A stretch of 55,815 nucleotides of DNA from an uncultured Collinsella sp. Its GTDB lineage: Bacteria; Actinomycetota; Coriobacteriia; Coriobacteriales; Coriobacteriaceae. The notes below the pieces were generated by a model, which was not told where the DNA came from, did no database searches, and was given only the letters and a program-made list of their open reading frames with translations. The stretch spans positions 1 to 55,815 of the forward strand of contig CAUFMB010000009.1 of the NCBI GenBank assembly GCA_959026535.1, given 5' to 3'. This document shows, piece after piece, positions 24,577-32,799 of this stretch. Position 1 is the stretch's first letter; every line of letters starts with the position of its first letter. The position numbers and the translations under genes were made by a program.

Positions 24577-26034
24577 ATGGACTACAAGATTACTGGCTAC
24601 GAGCCCGCCCAGCTGTTCCATTTCTTTGAGGAGATCAGCGCGATCCCCCGTGGGTCTGGCAACGAGAAGGGCATCAGCGATTTCTTGGTTGCGTTTGCCA
24701 AGGAGCGCGGCCTCGACGTGTATCAGGACGAGGTCTACAACGTCATCATTCGTAAGCCCGCATCTGCCGGCGCCGAGAATGCCCCGACCGTGATGCTGCA
24801 GGGCCACATCGACATGGTGTGCGACAAGCTTGGCTCCGTTGAGCACGACTTTACGACCGATGGTATCGACCTGGTCGTCAAGGACGGCGTCCTCACCGCT
24901 AACGGCACCACCCTGGGCGCCGACAACGGCATTGCTGTCGCTCTGATGCTCACCGTGCTCAACGACGATTCGATTGCTCATCCGGCCCTCGAGTGCGTGT
25001 TCACCACCGACGAGGAGACTGGCCTGGTTGGCGCCGAGACGCTCGACAAGTCCCAGATTAGCGCCCGCACCATGATCAACCTCGATTCCGAGGAGGAGGG
25101 CGTGGCCACCGTCAGCTGCGCCGGCGGTGTCGTCGTTACCTACACCTGCCCGATCGTGCGCGAGCACAAGACCGGCAGCACCCTTACGCTCGAGATCTCC
25201 GGCCTGCTGGGTGGTCACTCCGGCGCCGACATCCACCTGGAGCGCGGCAACGGCAACCTCATCATGGCCCGCATCATCGACCGCCTGATGGTTGCCGGCG
25301 AGCCCGCCATCGTCAGCTTTAACGGCGGCACTAAGGACAACGCCATCAACCGTGAGTGCAAGGCCGAGCTGGTCTACACTGATCACGCTGCCGCCGAGGC
25401 CGCGGCCCAGATCGCAAAGGGCATCATTGCCGACGTCACTGCCGAGCTCGAGGTCTTTGACCCCGGCTTTACCTGCACCGTCGAGATTGCCGACGACGCC
25501 GAGGTCGAGGCCATGGATCAGAAGTCCGCGCTTGCCCTCATCCGCGCCCTGCGTCTTGCCCCTAACGGCGTGATTCGCCGCAACGTCGCCACCGACGGCT
25601 CCGTCGAGGTTTCCTCCAACATCGGTGTGGTTGCCACTTCTGACGACGAGGTCAAGATCATGCTGTCCCCGCGCTCCTCGATTACCTCGCTGCAGAACGA
25701 GTTCAAGGACCGCCTGCAGACGCTGGCCGATGTCCTGGGCTTCGACGCCAAGTTCGAGTTCGAGTATCCCGGCTGGAGCTATGCCGAGCATTCGCCGGTC
25801 CGCGACATCTTTGTCGAGAGCTATCGCGAGCTCTTTGGCTCCGAGCTGCGCATCGAGTCCATTCACGCCGGCCTTGAGTGTGGCCTGTTTGCCGAGGCCC
25901 TGCACGGCCTGGACGCCATCGCCGTGGGCCCGACGCTCTCCGATGTCCACACCCCGGACGAGAGCATGGAGCTCGCTTCTGCCGAGCGCTTCTACGAGCT
26001 GCTCATCGACGTCCTCAAGCGCCTCGCTGCGTAA
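24577..26034 (+). CDS. pepD: Aminoacyl-histidine dipeptidase (M20 family)
   Basis: Cytosolic zinc dipeptidase that splits Xaa-His and other dipeptides. Metal-binding and catalytic segments are QGHIDMVCDKLG, GADNGIAVAL and TDEETGLVGAE; the lid domain lies between residues about 205 and 370. The start follows CCAAGGAGG at a good distance; the longer frame from 24472 lacks a site. The protein has 485 residues, which is normal. It ends in a strong terminator. It may serve peptide nutrition in a gut bacterium; that is context inference. Confidence 0.93.
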   Translation: MDYKITGYEPAQLFHFFEEISAIPRGSGNEKGISDFLVAFAKERGLDVYQDEVYNVIIRKPASAGAENAPTVMLQGHIDMVCDKLGSVEHDFTTDGIDLVVKDGVLTANGTTLGADNGIAVALMLTVLNDDSIAHPALECVFTTDEETGLVGAETLDKSQISARTMINLDSEEEGVATVSCAGGVVVTYTCPIVREHKTGSTLTLEISGLLGGHSGADIHLERGNGNLIMARIIDRLMVAGEPAIVSFNGGTKDNAINRECKAELVYTDHAAAEAAAQIAKGIIADVTAELEVFDPGFTCTVEIADDAEVEAMDQKSALALIRALRLAPNGVIRRNVATDGSVEVSSNIGVVATSDDEVKIMLSPRSSITSLQNEFKDRLQTLADVLGFDAKFEFEYPGWSYAEHSPVRDIFVESYRELFGSELRIESIHAGLECGLFAEALHGLDAIAVGPTLSDVHTPDESMELASAERFYELLIDVLKRLAA

Positions 26035-26089
26035 AGGTTGCGCTAGCAGCAGTCCGAGCCACGTGCTAGCGGATTGCAAATGACATTAT

Positions 26090-26137
26090 GAGAGGGGGCA
26101 TCTGAGCTTTTGCGACGGGTGCCCCCTCTCTTCTTTT
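26090..26137 (+). terminator. Terminator of pepD
   Basis: Stem GAGAGGGGGCA / TGCCCCCTCTC with an 18-base loop and a TTCTTTT tail, between the convergent pepD and hipA genes. Confidence 0.85.
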
Positions 26138-26161
26138 AAGAAATGGGAAATTGATTGGCGT

Positions 26162-27466
26162 CTAGCCCATATCCGCCTTGATGAGGTCGATGGTGCGCTG
26201 GCAGTTTTCGCGGACGGGGCCGAGCATATGCTCGCGCAGGTCCGCCATGCCGGGCAGGTCGGCATATTCGTCCATGACCTCTTCCATGCAAATGGGTACC
26301 TCGTAGGCGAGGTCCATCATGGCCGCAAAGCAAAACTTCTCGGATAGCCCGGCATCGGTAAGCGCCGCCTCCAGCGCGGGGTCGCCCATACCGTGGTATC
26401 GGCGGATAGCGCCTGGACCGATGCGTCCCACACGGTTTTCGCCGCCAACGCTCATGGCAAGGCGCGCTCGGCGGCGCATGCGCTCATATGCCAAACCCGA
26501 TGCGACATCGTACATTCGAGCCATCATGGCTGCGCCGTCGTTTCCAAGGAGCAGGGAATAGTTTTTCGCATGCGCATCCGGTGCGCCGATAATGGCGTTG
26601 AAGAACAGTATTTGCGTAAACAGATACAGGTTAAGTTGATGGTGGCTCGTATTTATGAGGAGCTCTTGAATGTCGCGGGTGGTCGGGCCGCCGTCTGCCG
26701 TGTACTTTTGGGCGGGCATCACCCCAAGTGCCTGGCAGAGGTCTTCTTGATGTAGACGCCTGATCGTTCCGTCTTCGACTTTCATGCGGTCATAGCGCTC
26801 AACAATGAGGGCAGGTTCGTCCTCAAACATACGATATTCGACGTTTGCCGTTGCGATACCGGCGCGCTGGGCGCTTTTCATGCAGACAAACTCATTGAGA
26901 GCCTCGAGTTTAAATCCGATAACGCCATTTTTGAAAATATGCGTCGTGGGCGAGGAGCCCACACATTCGCACCAGCGACCGTCTATGAGTGCGAGTGCGA
27001 ACTTGCCCTGGTTGCCTCCAAGTGACCAACTTTCATCTAGACCCATCCACGATGCATCGCGGTCATCTCTGATCGACTTGAGACGCAGCGCAATCTCGTG
27101 ATCGCCTATAGGGCGGTATTCGCTGGTGCGATGCAGGACGGCGTTGACGTCTTCTTCGGCACAAAACTGCACTCCACCCGGACAGTCAAGTCCGATATGG
27201 CTGAGTAGCGCAACGGCATTGTTGGGTCTAACGTCGAATTCGGCAGCAATCGCTTTTCGCTGATCCTCGCTGTCGGGTAGAAGGCCAAACAGGTACGGAT
27301 TCATGACCTGTTGTCCGTATGTGCGATTCGATACGGGTATGTTGGTCGATAGGGCTGGCCCGTCATAGTCATGATCGTAGGTAAAGCTGATAAGACCGTT
27401 CTCATCTTGCGTGAGCGTTCCCGCAGGTACGCCGCAAATAATGGTCCGAAGTGATGTTCTGGCCAT
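26162..27466 (-). CDS. hipA: HipA-family serine/threonine kinase toxin
   Basis: Kinase toxin; in Escherichia coli HipA phosphorylates glutamyl-tRNA synthetase. The N-terminal subdomain (to about 110) precedes the kinase fold. The Gly-rich loop is SWSLGGNQGKFAL, the catalytic loop is GAPDAHAKNYSLL and the metal-binding segment is MYDVASGLAY. The protein has 434 residues, a full-length HipA. It starts 3 bp after the upstream antitoxin gene and has a weak ribosome site (GGGAAATAGCC). Expression is presumably controlled by the operator at 27954-28025. Confidence 0.9.
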   Translation of the reverse strand: MARTSLRTIICGVPAGTLTQDENGLISFTYDHDYDGPALSTNIPVSNRTYGQQVMNPYLFGLLPDSEDQRKAIAAEFDVRPNNAVALLSHIGLDCPGGVQFCAEEDVNAVLHRTSEYRPIGDHEIALRLKSIRDDRDASWMGLDESWSLGGNQGKFALALIDGRWCECVGSSPTTHIFKNGVIGFKLEALNEFVCMKSAQRAGIATANVEYRMFEDEPALIVERYDRMKVEDGTIRRLHQEDLCQALGVMPAQKYTADGGPTTRDIQELLINTSHHQLNLYLFTQILFFNAIIGAPDAHAKNYSLLLGNDGAAMMARMYDVASGLAYERMRRRARLAMSVGGENRVGRIGPGAIRRYHGMGDPALEAALTDAGLSEKFCFAAMMDLAYEVPICMEEVMDEYADLPGMADLREHMLGPVRENCQRTIDLIKADMG

Positions 27467-27469
27467 TGG

Positions 27470-27940
27470 CTATTTCCCGTCAGGCTTTGGTTGGACAGAT
27501 GCGTTTGCGGCAATCGAGACTCCGAGATTGGACATGGCGAAATCTGCGAAGGCTTTGTCGTAGAGTTCAGACGTAAAGGGGGCGTCTGCAAGAACCGGAA
27601 TGGCGGCGCAGCAACGGTAGCTATGAGAGGGACGTTGAGCGCGATGGCGTCTGGGGGTACTGTGAGGTTGCAAATCGGCACGCGGAACGTTGGCTGATTG
27701 CTCATTTTTCGTTTCGCCTATATCCCCTTGAGCGGCGAGCGCCAGTCCGAGAGCATTGAAGATTGCCAATAGCTTGTCGAGTCGAATGCCGGTGGCATCT
27801 CCTAGCTCGAGCGATGCGAGCAGGCGCTCCGAAACACCGGCTTTTTTAGCGAGCGCCGCACGGGTGATTCCCTGTGCCTCGCGTGCCTGGCGCACGTAGA
27901 TGCCAGCTTGGCGCGGTGTGGTGATGGGAAGGGTATCCAC
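27470..27940 (-). CDS. hipB: HipB-like XRE antitoxin
   Basis: DNA-binding antitoxin of the hipBA module. Residues about 10-70 form an XRE helix-turn-helix (GIYVRQAREAQGITRAALAK, then KAGVSERLLASLELGD). Start is GTG after TTAGGAGA. The 156-residue length exceeds classic HipB (about 88). The stretch VPRADLQPHSTPRRHRAQRP is odd in composition, whereas the next minus-strand frame there reads PTFRVPICNLTVPPDAIALN, which looks more protein-like. A pair of compensating frameshifts in the tail is therefore possible. The DNA-binding part is intact either way. Confidence 0.85.
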   Translation of the reverse strand: MDTLPITTPRQAGIYVRQAREAQGITRAALAKKAGVSERLLASLELGDATGIRLDKLLAIFNALGLALAAQGDIGETKNEQSANVPRADLQPHSTPRRHRAQRPSHSYRCCAAIPVLADAPFTSELYDKAFADFAMSNLGVSIAANASVQPKPDGK

Positions 27941-27953
27941 GGCGATCTCCTAA

Positions 27954-28025
27954 CGTGCAGACTTTTGCATATTAGTATGACATGCAAAAGTCTGCACGAA
28001 TAGGCATTATGCAAAACTCTGCATG
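27954..28025. promoter_or_regulatory. hipBA operator with three sites
   Basis: A perfect 17-bp inverted repeat (CGTGCAGACTTTTGCAT at 27954-27970 and its complement at 27982-27998) has an 11-bp spacer. A third copy, ATGCAAAACTCTGCATG, lies at 28009-28025 and matches the right arm at 15 of 17 positions. Each site itself is TGCA-N6-TGCA. The first arm is 13 bp upstream of the hipB GTG. It is different from the TATCC-N8-GGATA operator of E. coli HipB. Confidence 0.85.
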
Positions 28026-28063
28026 AGACCCCTACATTGACGTTGGCTTATGAGAGGCGTTTT

Positions 28064-28642
28064 TTATATCGTGAGGATCCCCAGATGCTCAAGTAAGATC
28101 TTAAGCCCGATGAGGACGAGTACGACGCCACCCACGATGGTGGCGGGTTTTTCGTAACGCGCGCCAAAGGTATGGCCGATCGCTACGCCGGCGACGGAGA
28201 AGATAAACGTTGTGACGCCGATAAGCGATACAGCGGGAACGATGTCAACCGAGAGCGCCGCAAACGAGATACCTACGGCTAGGGCGTCAATCGAGGTGGC
28301 AATGGCAAGAATCAGATATTCTGCCAGGTCAATTTTTTCAGCATCCTTGCCGTCGCCCTCATCCTCGTCTTCGGTAAAGGCTTCCCACAGCATTTTGCCG
28401 CCGATAAAGGCCAATAGGATAAAGGCGATCCAATGGTCGATGGGTCCGATGATGTCCATGAATTGACTGCCGAGCGCCCATCCGATTACGGGCATGCCGG
28501 CCTGAAAGCCGCCAAAGAACAGGCCGAGCACCACGGCGACTTTAAGGTTGATCTTTTTCATGCCGAGACCCTTGCAGATGGAAACGGCAAAGGCGTCCAT
28601 CGAAAGGCCAACGGCGAGCAACATGAGCTCTGCGAGTCCCAT
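28064..28642 (-). CDS. mntP: Manganese efflux pump MntP
   Basis: Six-helix membrane exporter protecting against manganese excess. The two inverted halves each carry the conserved acidic motif: GLSMDAFAVSICKGLGMKK near the N-terminus and IATSIDALAVGISFA in the second half; an acidic cytosolic loop (TEDEDEGDGKDAEK) separates them. The protein has 192 residues, the normal size. The minus strand between 28643 and 28695 holds GGGAGTAG and GC-rich pairing that weakly recalls a yybP-ykoY leader but is too short for the full aptamer. Confidence 0.93.
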   Translation of the reverse strand: MGLAELMLLAVGLSMDAFAVSICKGLGMKKINLKVAVVLGLFFGGFQAGMPVIGWALGSQFMDIIGPIDHWIAFILLAFIGGKMLWEAFTEDEDEGDGKDAEKIDLAEYLILAIATSIDALAVGISFAALSVDIVPAVSLIGVTTFIFSVAGVAIGHTFGARYEKPATIVGGVVLVLIGLKILLEHLGILTI

Positions 28643-28704
28643 AGTTTGGCTCCCTCTCTGCGGGCGAGCCCGATTACGCGACTACTCCCTCATTTATATG
28701 AGAC

Positions 28705-28787
28705 CCGATGCTACCACATGAGCAGTCAAAGGAGCCCCGTCCCAAATGAGCTACCTAAGCGGTGTTCGCTCATTCTGTAAGCATCGG
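28705..28787. repeat. Long hairpin between mntP and disA
   Basis: CCGATGCT-ACCACATGAGC (28705-28723) pairs with GCTCATTCTGTAAGCATCGG (28768-28787) over about 19 positions with few mismatches. The loop holds AGCCCCGTCCC, recalling the GGGGAC family. It separates two divergent genes. Confidence 0.6.
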
Positions 28788-28863
28788 ATTTCGTGGCTGC
28801 TGCGGGGACAAACCGTGAGAAACTATTTAGCGTTTATGGAGCGTATACGATGGGAGCGATGCC

Positions 28864-29931
28864 TTGGATAAGAACGAGCTGCAAAAGCGTATGGAACAGG
28901 CCATCCGCCTGACGGCACCTGGTCAGCCGATCCGCACCGCCCTCGACATGATCATCGCCGGTCACCTGGGCGCCCTTATCTGCGTCGGCGACACCGAAAA
29001 CGTGCTCGCTGCCGGTAACGACGGCTTCCCGCTCAACATTTCGTTCACCTCGAACCGTCTGTTCGAGCTCTCCAAGATGGACGGTGCCATCGTCATCGAC
29101 GGCGACCTCACCCAGATCCTGCGCGCCAACTTCCACCTCAATCCCGATCCCTCGCTTGCCACGAGCGAGACGGGCATGCGTCACCGCACCGCCGCTCGCA
29201 TGTCGGTGCTCACCGATGCCATCGTGATCTCGGTTTCGGCTCGTCGTGCCGTTGTCAACGTGTACGTCCACGGCAAGAGCTACGAGATCCAGCCTGTCAC
29301 CACCATCATGAGTTCGGTCAACCAGCTCGTCGCCACGCTCCAGACCACCCATCAGTCGCTCGATCGCTCCCTGCTGCGCCTGACGGCCCTCGAGCTCGAT
29401 GACTACGTTACGCTCGCCGACATTACCGGTATTTTCTCGAGCTTCGAGATCATGCAGCAGGCAAAGACCGAGCTTAAGGATTGCATCGTCAAGCTGGGCA
29501 ACCAGGGCAAGCTCGTGCAGATGCAGCTCGAACAGCTCGCGGGCTCCAGCATGGATACCGAATACGATCTGATGATCCGCGACTACGCGAGCGATTCCTC
29601 CGAGGCCAATGCCGAGAAGATTCGCGCAGAGCTCGCTCGCATGACGCCTAAGGACCTGTCCGACCCACAGCATGTGGCGGCGGTTCTGGGTTATGACGAC
29701 CTGGACGAGGACTCCGTCATGACGCCGCTGGGCCTGCGCACGCTTTCGCGTGTGTCCGTCGTGCGCGACGGCGTGGCCGAGAAGATCGTCGACGAGTACG
29801 GCTCGCTGCAGGAGCTCATGGACGATATCAGCGAGGATCCGGAGCGCCTAGGCGACTTTGGCGTCAACAACCCTGCCATTCTTGCGGACTCGCTGTACCG
29901 CATGAAGGGCACCAAACAGGGGAACGCATAA
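28864..29931 (+). CDS. disA: Diadenylate cyclase, DNA-integrity scanning protein
   Basis: Makes cyclic di-AMP from two ATP and monitors DNA branch structures. The DAC domain has the DGA motif at residues 73-75 and RHRTA at 106-110; a helical linker follows, then a C-terminal HhH DNA-binding region (about 285-350). The start is TTG, 7 bp after GGGAG; no in-frame ATG fits. The protein has 355 residues, typical. Its stop shares one base with the ispD start. In Bacillus disA sits in the same neighbourhood, after radA, which is missing here. Confidence 0.95.
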   Translation: MDKNELQKRMEQAIRLTAPGQPIRTALDMIIAGHLGALICVGDTENVLAAGNDGFPLNISFTSNRLFELSKMDGAIVIDGDLTQILRANFHLNPDPSLATSETGMRHRTAARMSVLTDAIVISVSARRAVVNVYVHGKSYEIQPVTTIMSSVNQLVATLQTTHQSLDRSLLRLTALELDDYVTLADITGIFSSFEIMQQAKTELKDCIVKLGNQGKLVQMQLEQLAGSSMDTEYDLMIRDYASDSSEANAEKIRAELARMTPKDLSDPQHVAAVLGYDDLDEDSVMTPLGLRTLSRVSVVRDGVAEKIVDEYGSLQELMDDISEDPERLGDFGVNNPAILADSLYRMKGTKQGNA

Positions 29932-30659
29932 TGGCGCCCGTATGCGCCGTGGTCGTTGCCGGCGGCAGCGGTCAGCGCTTTGGAAATCCCGGCGGCAAGC
30001 AGCTCGTTAACGTGGCGGGCCGTCCGCTTATGAGCTGGTCCATCCGCGCGTTCGACCGGAGCGACAAGGTCGGCCACATCGTGGTGGTGTGTCCTGCCGA
30101 GCGCCGTGCCGAGATGCGCCGCCTGGCTATCGACCCGTTTGACTATGACACGCCCATCAGCTTTGCCGATGCCGGCGATACCCGTCAGGATTCCACCCGT
30201 GCCGGCGTGCACGCGGTGCCGGCGGGTTTCGAATATGTCGCCATCCACGACGGCGCCCGTCCGCTCATTACCACCGAGGCTATCGACCACGCTATCGACG
30301 TGCTCGTGAGCGACCGCGCCCTCGACGGTGTCGTGTGCGGCCAGCCCGCCATCGACACACTCAAGATCGTCGATGGCGATAACATCGTTGAGACACCGCC
30401 GCGCGAACTCTATTGGGCTGCACAGACGCCGCAGATCTTTAGTGTCGACGCTATGAAGCGCGCCCATGCCGCGGCGATTGCCGAGGGCTTTATCGGCACG
30501 GACGATTCGTCGCTGGTCGAGCGCATGGGCGGGCGTGTCCGCTGCGTCCAGAGCCCACGTGACAACCTTAAGGTGACGGTGCCCGAGGACCTGCGTCCCG
30601 TAACCGCGATTCTGCTCGGTCGCATGGCCGAGGGAGAGGACCTTCCCCATGTTCAGTAA
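29931..30659 (+). CDS. ispD: 2-C-methyl-D-erythritol 4-phosphate cytidylyltransferase
   Basis: Third step of the MEP isoprenoid pathway, joining CTP to MEP. The nucleotide-binding N-terminus reads VVAGGSGQRFG, followed by GKQLVNVAGRPL; HDGARPLIT and DTLKIVDGDNIVETPPREL are further family segments. The ATG overlaps the disA stop by one base, and the end overlaps ispF by 11 bp, so disA-ispD-ispF is one translationally coupled unit. The protein has 242 residues, which is normal. Confidence 0.95.
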   Translation: MAPVCAVVVAGGSGQRFGNPGGKQLVNVAGRPLMSWSIRAFDRSDKVGHIVVVCPAERRAEMRRLAIDPFDYDTPISFADAGDTRQDSTRAGVHAVPAGFEYVAIHDGARPLITTEAIDHAIDVLVSDRALDGVVCGQPAIDTLKIVDGDNIVETPPRELYWAAQTPQIFSVDAMKRAHAAAIAEGFIGTDDSSLVERMGGRVRCVQSPRDNLKVTVPEDLRPVTAILLGRMAEGEDLPHVQ

Positions 30660-31143
30660 CCTGCGCATTGGCCATGGCTACGACGTCCACCGTCTGGTGG
30701 AGGGGCGTCGATGTATCATCGGCGGGGTCGACATTCCCTACGAGCGCGGCCTGCTGGGCCACTCGGATGCCGATGTGCTCGCGCACGCCTTGGCCGACGC
30801 CATTTTGGGCGCCTGCCGCGGGGGAGATATCGGCAAACTGTTCCCCGACACCGATCCTGCCTATGAGGGTGCCGATTCGATGGTGCTGCTTGCCCGTGTG
30901 ATGGACTATGCGCGCGAGCTGGGCTTTGAGTTTGTCGATGCCGACTGCACCATTGCCTGCCAGCAGCCCAAGATCACCCCGCACCGCGATGCCATGCGCG
31001 CCAACCTCGCCCATGCTCTGGGCGTTGACGTCGAAAACGTGGGCGTCGCCGCCACCACGACCGAAAAGCTCGGTTGGGAAGGTCAAGGCGAGGGAATTGG
31101 CGCCTGGGCCGTCTGCCTGCTACAGAAAACTGTTAAGGAGTAA
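30649..31143 (+). CDS. ispF: 2-C-methyl-D-erythritol 2,4-cyclodiphosphate synthase
   Basis: Fifth step of the MEP pathway, forming the cyclic diphosphate with loss of CMP. Zinc ligands lie in GHGYDVHRL and in HSDADVLAHALADAILGA; GDIGKLFPDTDPAYEGADS and ATTTEKLGWEGQGEGIGA are the other signatures. The protein has 164 residues and works as a trimer in the family. Its start lies inside the ispD end. cysS follows after 3 bp. Confidence 0.95.
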   Translation: MFSNLRIGHGYDVHRLVEGRRCIIGGVDIPYERGLLGHSDADVLAHALADAILGACRGGDIGKLFPDTDPAYEGADSMVLLARVMDYARELGFEFVDADCTIACQQPKITPHRDAMRANLAHALGVDVENVGVAATTTEKLGWEGQGEGIGAWAVCLLQKTVKE

Positions 31144-31146
31144 CGA

Positions 31147-32613
31147 ATGCGTATCTACAACAGCGCTACCCATAAAAAGGAAGAGTTCCAGCCCATCGAG
31201 TCCGGCAAGGTCCGCATGTACGTGTGCGGCCCCACGGTCTACGACAACATTCACATCGGCAACGCCCGCACGTTCATCAGCTTCGATGTGATTCGCCGCT
31301 GGCTCATCGCGAGCGGCTACGAGGTCACGTTCGCCCAGAACCTCACCGATGTCGACGACAAGATTATCAAGCGCGCCAACGAGCAGGGCCGTACGGCCGC
31401 CGAGGTCGCGACGGAGTTCTCGGATAAGTTCATTGGCGTCATGCGCGCTGCCAACGTGCTCGATCCCGATGTGCGTCCCCGCGCCACCAAAGAGATCGGC
31501 CCCATGATCGCCATGATCAAGACGCTTATCGAGCAGGGTCATGCCTATGCCGCCGATAACGGCGACGTGTACTTTGCCGTGCGCAGCGACCCCAACTACG
31601 GCCAGGTCTCGGGCCGCAACATCGACGACCTTATGGTGGGCGCGCGCATCGAGGAGAACGAGGACAAGAACGACCCGCTCGACTTTGCCCTGTGGAAGGC
31701 CGCCAAGCCTGGCGAGCCCAGCTGGCCGAGCCCCTGGGGCGAGGGCCGTCCCGGCTGGCACACCGAGTGCGCCGCCATGGTGCACCGCTACCTGGGCACC
31801 CCGATTGACATTCACGGCGGCGGCTCCGACCTTGCCTTCCCGCATCACGAGAACGAGTGCGCCCAGGCAACCTGCGCCTGGCACCAGGGCTTCTCCAACA
31901 CGTGGATGCACACGGGCATGCTGCTGGTAGACGGCGAGAAGATGTCCAAGTCGCTCGGTAACTTCTTTACGCTGGCCGAGGTGCTCGAGCAGCACTCTGC
32001 CGCGGCCCTTCGCCTGCTGATGCTGCAGACGAGCTATCGCTCGCCGCTCGACTTCTCCTGGGAGCGCCTGGAGGGTGCCGAGAACTCGCTCACGCGTATC
32101 GCCGGCACGGTCGAGAACCTGCGTTGGGCTGCGAACCACGCGACGGCCGACGCCGATGAGGCTGCCGCCGAGGCGTTTGTCGCTAAGGCCGCCGAGACTC
32201 GCGCCGCCTTTAAGGAGTGCATGGACGACGACTTTAACACCGCCGGTGCCATGGGTGCCGTCTTTGGCTTTGTCACCGAGTGCAATCAGTATCTGGAGCA
32301 GGCGGGCGATGCTGCCGACAAGGCCGCAGTCCTGGCAGCCGCTGATACGCTGACCGAGCTGCTCGATACGTTTGGCGTCGAGCTCCCCGAGCCCAAGGTC
32401 GAGTTGCCGCTGGGCCTGCTGGGCGTTGCCGCTGGCCTGGTTGCCTACACGGGTGACGATGTGGACGAGGCGGCTGCCAAGATTCTCGAGGCTCGCGCCG
32501 AGGCCCGTGCCGCCAAGAACTGGGATTTGGCAGACGCCATCCGCGATCAGCTCAAGGACCTGGGCCTGATGATTGAAGATACTGCCGCGGGCACTCGTAT
32601 CAAATCTCTCTAA
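31147..32613 (+). CDS. cysS: Cysteinyl-tRNA synthetase
   Basis: Class I synthetase charging tRNA-Cys. HIGH-type motif: DNIHIGNARTFISFDV; KMSKS motif: GEKMSKSLGNFFTL. Zinc ligands are C29 (YVCGPTVYD), Cys in WHTECAAM, and HHENECAQ. The protein has 488 residues, slightly longer than average. Its ATG follows GAGGAG-like sequence at the end of ispF. It ends before a 102-bp compound hairpin and a terminator, so the disA operon probably stops here. Confidence 0.95.
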   Translation: MRIYNSATHKKEEFQPIESGKVRMYVCGPTVYDNIHIGNARTFISFDVIRRWLIASGYEVTFAQNLTDVDDKIIKRANEQGRTAAEVATEFSDKFIGVMRAANVLDPDVRPRATKEIGPMIAMIKTLIEQGHAYAADNGDVYFAVRSDPNYGQVSGRNIDDLMVGARIEENEDKNDPLDFALWKAAKPGEPSWPSPWGEGRPGWHTECAAMVHRYLGTPIDIHGGGSDLAFPHHENECAQATCAWHQGFSNTWMHTGMLLVDGEKMSKSLGNFFTLAEVLEQHSAAALRLLMLQTSYRSPLDFSWERLEGAENSLTRIAGTVENLRWAANHATADADEAAAEAFVAKAAETRAAFKECMDDDFNTAGAMGAVFGFVTECNQYLEQAGDAADKAAVLAAADTLTELLDTFGVELPEPKVELPLGLLGVAAGLVAYTGDDVDEAAAKILEARAEARAAKNWDLADAIRDQLKDLGLMIEDTAAGTRIKSL

Positions 32614-32619
32614 TCCCCG

Positions 32620-32721
32620 CGGGTTTCCCAAGCACCCGACCTTGCCGTTCAAACCGTCGCTCGCGTACTCAAGTACGCGTCGCTCCTCTTTCACGGCAAT
32701 CTCGGGCACTTGGAAAACCCG
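32620..32721. repeat. 102-bp double hairpin element after cysS
   Basis: An outer stem pairs 32620-32646 with 32695-32721 over about 27 bp (CGGGTTTCCCAAG / CTTGGAAAACCCG, few mismatches). Inside it, CGCGTACT and AGTACGCG form a perfect second hairpin. It starts 7 bp after the cysS stop. The composition is too ordered for chance; it looks like an interspersed repeat unit. Confidence 0.8.
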
Positions 32722-32725
32722 TACC

Positions 32726-32765
32726 GACCGCTTGAGCTATTCGTCTTAAGCGGTCGCTTCTTTTG
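32726..32765 (+). terminator. Terminator ahead of rlmB
   Basis: Stem GACCGCTT / AAGCGGTC with a 14-base loop and a T-rich tail (CTTCTTTTGT), just before the rlmB ribosome site AAAGGAGG. Confidence 0.75.
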
Positions 32766-32799
32766 TCCTGTTTGAAAATTATTTAAAGGAGGCCGCTTT

